From assembly GCA_963281155.1 (NCBI GenBank), contig CAUJLY010000002.1, positions 6,510,001 through 6,574,000 on the forward strand: a stretch of DNA of 64,000 bases, in the 5' to 3' direction. This DNA is from Rhabditophanes sp. KR3021 (Eukaryota; Nematoda; Chromadorea; Rhabditida; Alloionematidae). The notes beneath the pieces are model-generated. The model was not told where the DNA came from and made no database searches. It was given only the letters and a program-made list of their open reading frames with translations. Shown here one piece after another: positions 59,012-64,000 of this stretch (positions within the stretch are counted from its first letter, which is position 1; the number at the start of each line of letters is the position of its first letter). A program made the position numbers and the translations under genes.

Positions 59012-61675
59012 TTAATCGCATTTACTGTTTCTCTTTCTATCTTCAATTAAAGGCGTAGACAATTCATCTCTTCGAAAGTATCTTTCTCCCGGAGGTGATG
59101 AATCAAGAATCATATATGAGTTTTTAACAGTTTCTGGATACTCATGCAAAGTACTGACTATAGCAACACTTTCTAAACTTGCTTTCGATTTGTACAATTC
59201 CCAGAGAATTTTTAGAACATCTTTTACTATTAGATCATTTGTATGGGAGGAAATCAATCTTAGAATCAAAATTCCATCTGCATTTAGTTTGACATCACAA
59301 AACTGTTGGAATAAATGTTCTTCATTTCTTTCTACTTGGACGTGCCTAGAAAATAATAAGTACATTAAAGTATACGATTTTATTTACTTTTTTGCGTAGA
59401 CAATCCTACTGGTAGTCATTTGTGTTTCAAATATCCAAAAACACCCTTCAACCGCAGTCATAAATCCTACAACAAGAAACCACCAGTACAGAAATAGAAA
59501 TATTTTTTCATTGAACATATTTAAAACCTGCAAAAGTGTTTACACAGGAAATATAATTAATTTACTTACCAAAACACACTGAAATAATAACGCAAATTAT
59601 AATATTAAAAACATATTCTAAACAGAGATGTGTATCTAAAAATTTAAACAAACTATTACCTGAATCGTATATCTTTGAATGTTCCCAAGAATCCGCACAT
59701 CAAAATCACACATTGTAACTCTTGGAAAATTTCCACTATCATCCCAATCTTTGCCATTCGTTAAATCAGACAACAATTTGATGCCCCACGTTGAACTATT
59801 TTGACCAAGAAAAAAGTTCATCATATAAAATTGTCCGATCACATTGATGACGAAGAGAAGTTTAGTGATTATGTACATATTTCTGACAAAAGATCCATCG
59901 AAAAAACCAAATTTATATACTCTTTCCCATGGAGATGCTGTTTTTCGGTAATTCATTTGTAATCTGAATGTCAAAGATTAACAAGTTTGATGAATATATT
60001 TTACCTATAAGCATCATCAAGATGAGTACACATGGCTGCGATATGTTTTTCACGTTCCGCATCTTCCGTATTAGTTGCTACTTCGGCTAATCTAATTACA
60101 TTTGAGATGTTTAGGGCTGAACGGTTATTCATTGCGCCCCAGAATAGGATTGGCACGTAGAAGAAGATTGCTTGGAGGGCCCTGTTATTTTTAATTATTG
60201 TTTTATTTACATTTTTAAATACATACTGTTAAAGCATGACTTGCAATTCCCACTAATTAATTAAACAACACTTTTAGTCCAACACAAATGGATATACCTA
60301 TCTACAATTGTTTTTATGTTAATTAATTGTTTTTACTTTAAATTTGTCAATCTTAGTCATGCTTTTAATCTTTCAAATGAGTGCTTTAGGCAACTTACAT
60401 CAGAAACGGAATCCACTGATAATATTTGAGTTGCTGGTTTATTCTACGACAAATAATTAAAAATGGTCCCGAAGAATATGAAAGTTACCGATCTTCATAA
60501 AGTTCCGGAATATGTTCATGCGGACTAACCCAATAAGTGTTTTGTACTAAATAATCCATAATTAATTCCAAAGAATGTATCACATACCGACGCACAGCCC
60601 CTCGGCATATTGTTCATGGGCTCGGGAAAACTAAGCCATTTTTTATTAAATAAACAAATCATTTTCTTTCCTATCATTAACTCATTCATTCTTGTAGTTT
60701 TGAAGTTCATTAACTCAAACTACAGATTCTTTTACTCAACACAAATCATGCTTTTCAAAACAGACGAAAATAGCCCAGTAATGGTGCGTCATTTCCAAGT
60801 ACATCATATTTTTATGACTTATTAAACAAATTATGATCTAAGTTTATGATATCACAAAGTAAACAAAAGACCGAATTTCATACTCTATTGTGAAGTTAAT
60901 AAATTTTGAAATGACCACAAAAAGAATGAGTTAAAAGTTGGGAAAGCTTACAAATTTTAAAGAACACTTACATGAGCCGGCACCCAGCATTGTATAGGCT
61001 GTCCTACGTACCTAAAAAAAAGTTAAACTTATAAAAGGGAATTAATGATTTACTGTTTAGCCGAAATAGTCAAACTCATAACCATGATAATGACTGTAGA
61101 ATAATAATAATTCATCCTATCAATTATGCTTTCATCATTTCGAGGCTTGATAGCCGTGACAGCTGATCCTAGAACATTCATGGTTCGTTGGTATTTGTTG
61201 ATAGTGGCACAATGCTTTTGAAAAGCTTTGAATTCTTTAGAATTAGATTTATCTTGAACTTCTGGGTTGGAGGATCTTTAAAAGGATAGATCAATATAGA
61301 ACAAAGTAATAATATTATATTATTATTAAGAATGTATGTTAACAAAAAATAGACTGAGACAATATACTTGATTGTAGGCCTAGTTAAGAGGGTGGGTGAT
61401 GATAGTCACTCACTCTTGATATTATACACAGTTGTATGAACGTATTAAGTGAATCAGATTTTTTACATTCAACGGAACTTCTTTACTCTCTTTTAAATAT
61501 ATTTATTACTCTATTACATCAATTGCTTGTTAACAAACAAGCTAATTACCTAAACTCAAGTACATATAAGTGGCTTTTATTAATTAAAAACAATAATGAA
61601 ACATATAACTTACTGTTGAGTAGCGAAATCTTTATTAGGTTCTGTGAATAAAGTACCCGGTGAAACAAATAACAT
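59012..61675 (-). CDS. Innexin gap-junction protein, 11 exons with a 9-nt microexon
   Basis: Invertebrate gap-junction channel subunit with four membrane helices. Exons: 61675-61614, 61275-61054, 61011-60972, 60630-60588, 60546-60489, 60443-60399, 60181-60005, 59963-59660, 59578-59570, 59527-59388, 59345-59012. They sum to 1434 nt and 477 residues, all phases matching. Signatures: MNYYYSTV in TM1, SAKQYVGQPIQCW, HEQYAEGLCVVQNTYW, the family motif YYQWIPF, VTMCDFDVR, and QCVLVLNMFNEKIFLFLYWW. The conventional innexin start is Met53; exon 1 adds a 52-residue extension beginning MLFVSPGTLFTEP. Exon 9 (TGTGTTTTG) encodes only CVL but supplies a conserved extracellular Cys. The paralogue number cannot be told. 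Confidence 0.92.
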
Positions 61676-61951
61676 AATTCAAATTATACCATTCTAATGA
61701 TGTATTTTATTTTATCTAATTATAATTTGTAATTTTAAAAGTAACAAAGAATTAAGGTACATAGGAGCCAGATTGATTTCACTTTCTATTAGTTCTTGTT
61801 ATCAAGTTTATGTTCTTAAGTTCTTTGTGCGATGATTAACAAATCTTAGATACAAGTTACATTGGTTGTTGGGTTTTGTATTATGGGAAATGTAAATTTT
61901 TTAAACATTTTTGAGAAAGATTATATGAGACAAATCAAGACTGAGTTTATT

Positions 61952-64000
61952 TTAGATCATGTTATGGTTTACATCTTTTAAACTTTTTGCCTTTGCCATC
62001 AAGCCACACATTGAGAGGTAAGCTCCACACATCACTCTTTTTCCTTTGAAACCTTTGCGTGCATGGAGGACACGAGTATTATCAATGAACATTACCGTCC
62101 CTGGCTTCAGAGCTAACTCCAACATGTGTTGTGGTGTCTTTAAGATTGAATTAAATTGAATTAAACTTTTATAGAACAAAATTGTATCTTCATAACCTAA
62201 TTTATTTTGTGGGATAGCCATTGGGCTCCTATCGTAAGGATTGTAGCGAATTTGTTTGATTTGTCCTGCTTCATCAACTTCGATTATTGGCGATATATTA
62301 GTGCTTAGATAGCCTGTTTCGTTTTTTTCATCACATGGTTCTTTGTAATGATGCAGTATTTTCATCTTTGTTAGACATTCGAAATATTGAGGATAGGTTT
62401 TTTTTAAGATCTCTGCTGATCCTATTCCATCGACTAAAACATTTTCACCCCCTTCATCAGCTGGCCTTAAGCAATGTAAAACTTGTATTCCGGGTGTTTG
62501 TGCAAAATATGTTCCGTCTGTATGAATGTCAATTCCGTCATTTCCATACGCTGTATCAGCATGAGCAACTAATTCCAAATCCTGAGCATTTGAAAATATC
62601 CAAAAATCACCGAAAAAAGTATTATGAATGGTAGCAATTCGCTGACATAACTGCTTCGTTATATCAGGATCATTAAAAGCAACATTATTTATAGTAGCAA
62701 ATCCAAACCTCAAAAAATGTTCATAAAAAGCACTCAACGACAAAGTATCAACTGACATCGGTTTTTGAACATCTTTTAAATTAGTACTATTCCAAAATTC
62801 CTTTTCCACCCAAAAATCATTCTGTTTATTTGTCCATCTCAAAATATCTTCAACCTTAAATTTGACAGATTAATATTAAATTAATCTATGACTTTAAATT
62901 ATGTTTATTATACATTTTATCATGTACATGTTGCAATCTTTTAAAATATGCTTTAATCCGACTACTCTGATTATGATGATGTTACTTTACATTTCTGTAT
63001 AACATCCCTTGAATATGTCTTGTCATCTTATTCTTATTTTGACAAAAGTAGTAGATGTTTGTCTTATAATTATTTGTATTAGTCGTACATTTATCATGCT
63101 ATTTTAAGTTAAACAACATCTATTGACGTTTATTTATTATGGCTAAAAAGATAAATCACGTACTGATGTCAAGAAGGACGGAAGGAGCGTCTAACGAAGC
63201 ACTGGAGTCGAACCTGTAGTGATTACAAAAGCCATTCGTTTTGAAAAAAAGGAACAATGAAAACTCTACTCAAAATCTGGCCAGACGTCAATCAATCTAA
63301 TGCTCAACCCAAGAAGCGTCACTAAGCCCTTTAGTGAATGGAGGTTAGAAGAATTCATCAAACCACCTATTAGTAGAGAATCAGACACTGATCTAGAAAC
63401 GCCACTATTTCACATTAGAATGAACCTTCGCTTAAACAACCTCCATGTCAATGAACATCAACTACACAAAGAATGAAGATGGTTCTAAGTGGGAAAGGAT
63501 TGTGGTTAAGATGAAAATACCTAGCAAGCAATTGGCAGAAAACTTGAAATACATCTTGACTGAGTATTTTGGAAAGCAAGTTAAGAACGTTGACCATGGA
63601 AAGTGTACATGCTTTGGCCTGGTAATGTCAAATTGATCAGCCAACTTTTGTTAGAAGAAATGTTTTAAGTTAAAGATATCATCCCTACTAAGTTTAAGTG
63701 ATACTTATGTTTTGATTGTCTTACCTAAAATAAAAAAATTAGATAACGTCATAAGGGGGGCGACAACTTTAAATTGACTAATGTGTCCATCTTTCCAATT
63801 GACTTTTAGTATTTGATTATCACTCTCCAACACAACCTTATCCTCTAACTCAACCTCATCAACCTTGGCCATCTGTTGAAGCTTTTCTAAGTCGACATTT
63901 CTTTGAAAAGTATTCCAATTAAAACTCTTATTACTCCTGCAATGATCTCTTAACCAAATGAAAGGAATTTGAATTGTTTTGTTTCCTAAAAAGAAGTCAA
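61952..64000 (-). CDS. TMLH/gamma-butyrobetaine-type 2-oxoglutarate dioxygenase (5' end outside the window)
   Basis: Fe(II)/2-oxoglutarate hydroxylase of carnitine synthesis. The catalytic exon 62854-61952 carries the iron-binding HTDGTYF (His and Asp) and the distal His in DNTRVLHARKGF, plus GGENVLVDG and IRYNPYDRS. The C-terminal CGAYLSM fits trimethyllysine hydroxylase better than GBBH. The upstream exon (63768-64000, open at the window edge) has the N-terminal domain signature IPFIWLRDHCRSN and DGHISQF. The two are separated by a 0.9-kb intron with a plus-strand remnant (63445-63636). The donor is probably GTTGTC at 63767, non-consensus, so the junction needs checking. No start codon visible. 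Confidence 0.82.

Noticed and set aside
63195..63225. tRNA-like B-box (GGAGTCGAACCTG)
   Set aside because: No matching acceptor stem, A box or anticodon arm could be folded around it on either strand.

Overview
This window looks like an AT-rich stretch of a chromadorean (rhabditid-type) nematode nuclear genome. The evidence is the gene content: an Srt-class serpentine receptor, a GT92/DUF273 glycosyltransferase, an innexin, Thr-rich secreted proteins and a cathepsin-D-like protease. Introns are mostly 39-55 bp with GTAAGT donors, and their acceptors end in TTTAG, TTAAG or TTGCAG rather than the strict TTTTCAG of Caenorhabditis. I see no bacterial operons, CRISPR array, rRNA or convincing tRNA. 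Coordinates are spans; exon boundaries I could read from splice sites and phase are given in each entry.

Layout: 0-1.3 kb, clamp-loader subunit RFC2 (+). 1.3-3.3 kb, two tandem Thr-rich secreted paralogues (-). 3.9-4.3 kb, ribosomal protein eL43 (-). 5.0-5.7 kb, a small membrane protein with a broken frame (+). 6.2-6.6 kb, a basic disordered protein (-). 7.3-8.6 kb, aspartic protease (+). 9.1-10.3 kb, Srt-type GPCR (+). 10.6-13.1 kb, a two-domain glycosyltransferase-like protein (-). 13.7-15.0 kb, TRM6 (-), divergent from the primase small subunit at 15.2-16.4 kb (+). 17.0-18.1 kb, class I aldolase (+). 19.0-20.9 kb, tryptophan 2,3-dioxygenase (+), followed by a decayed copy of its last exon and a GIY-YIG-like fragment. 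22.1-22.7 kb, an unknown helical protein. 23.3-24.5 kb, an N/Q/S-rich secreted repeat protein (-). 25.4-29.3 kb, a UBE3A-like HECT ligase (+). 32.5-47.6 kb, a giant Fat-like cadherin (+). 48.1-54.1 kb, an SLC6 transporter (-) with a rearranged 3' half. 56.5-57.5 kb, an unknown secreted protein (+). 59.0-61.7 kb, an 11-exon innexin with a 9-nt microexon (-). 61.95 kb to the window edge, a TMLH/GBBH-type dioxygenase (-), truncated at its 5' end.

Recurrent themes. Introns are either tiny or, where long, almost always carry something else, usually on the opposite strand. Examples are two small paralogous nested genes with a shared promoter in two cadherin introns, a GIY-YIG-tail-like gene in a HECT intron, a coding relic in the tdo-2 intron, and a decayed Cys/His protein in an SLC6 intron. 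Several otherwise well-conserved genes also show one-base frame inconsistencies (5.2, 14.2, 28.8, 47.1 and 50.9 kb). These could be assembly indels, young pseudogenisation or, least likely, recoding.

The genes are mostly functionally unrelated. Only loose groupings exist: replication (RFC2 and primase) and carnitine or tryptophan catabolism. I see no operon with certainty, although acceptor-like tracts just upstream of several ATGs suggest trans-splicing. The most unusual items are the nested gene pair in the cadherin, the SLC6 partial tandem duplication, the innexin microexon and the DUF273-GT92 fusion.
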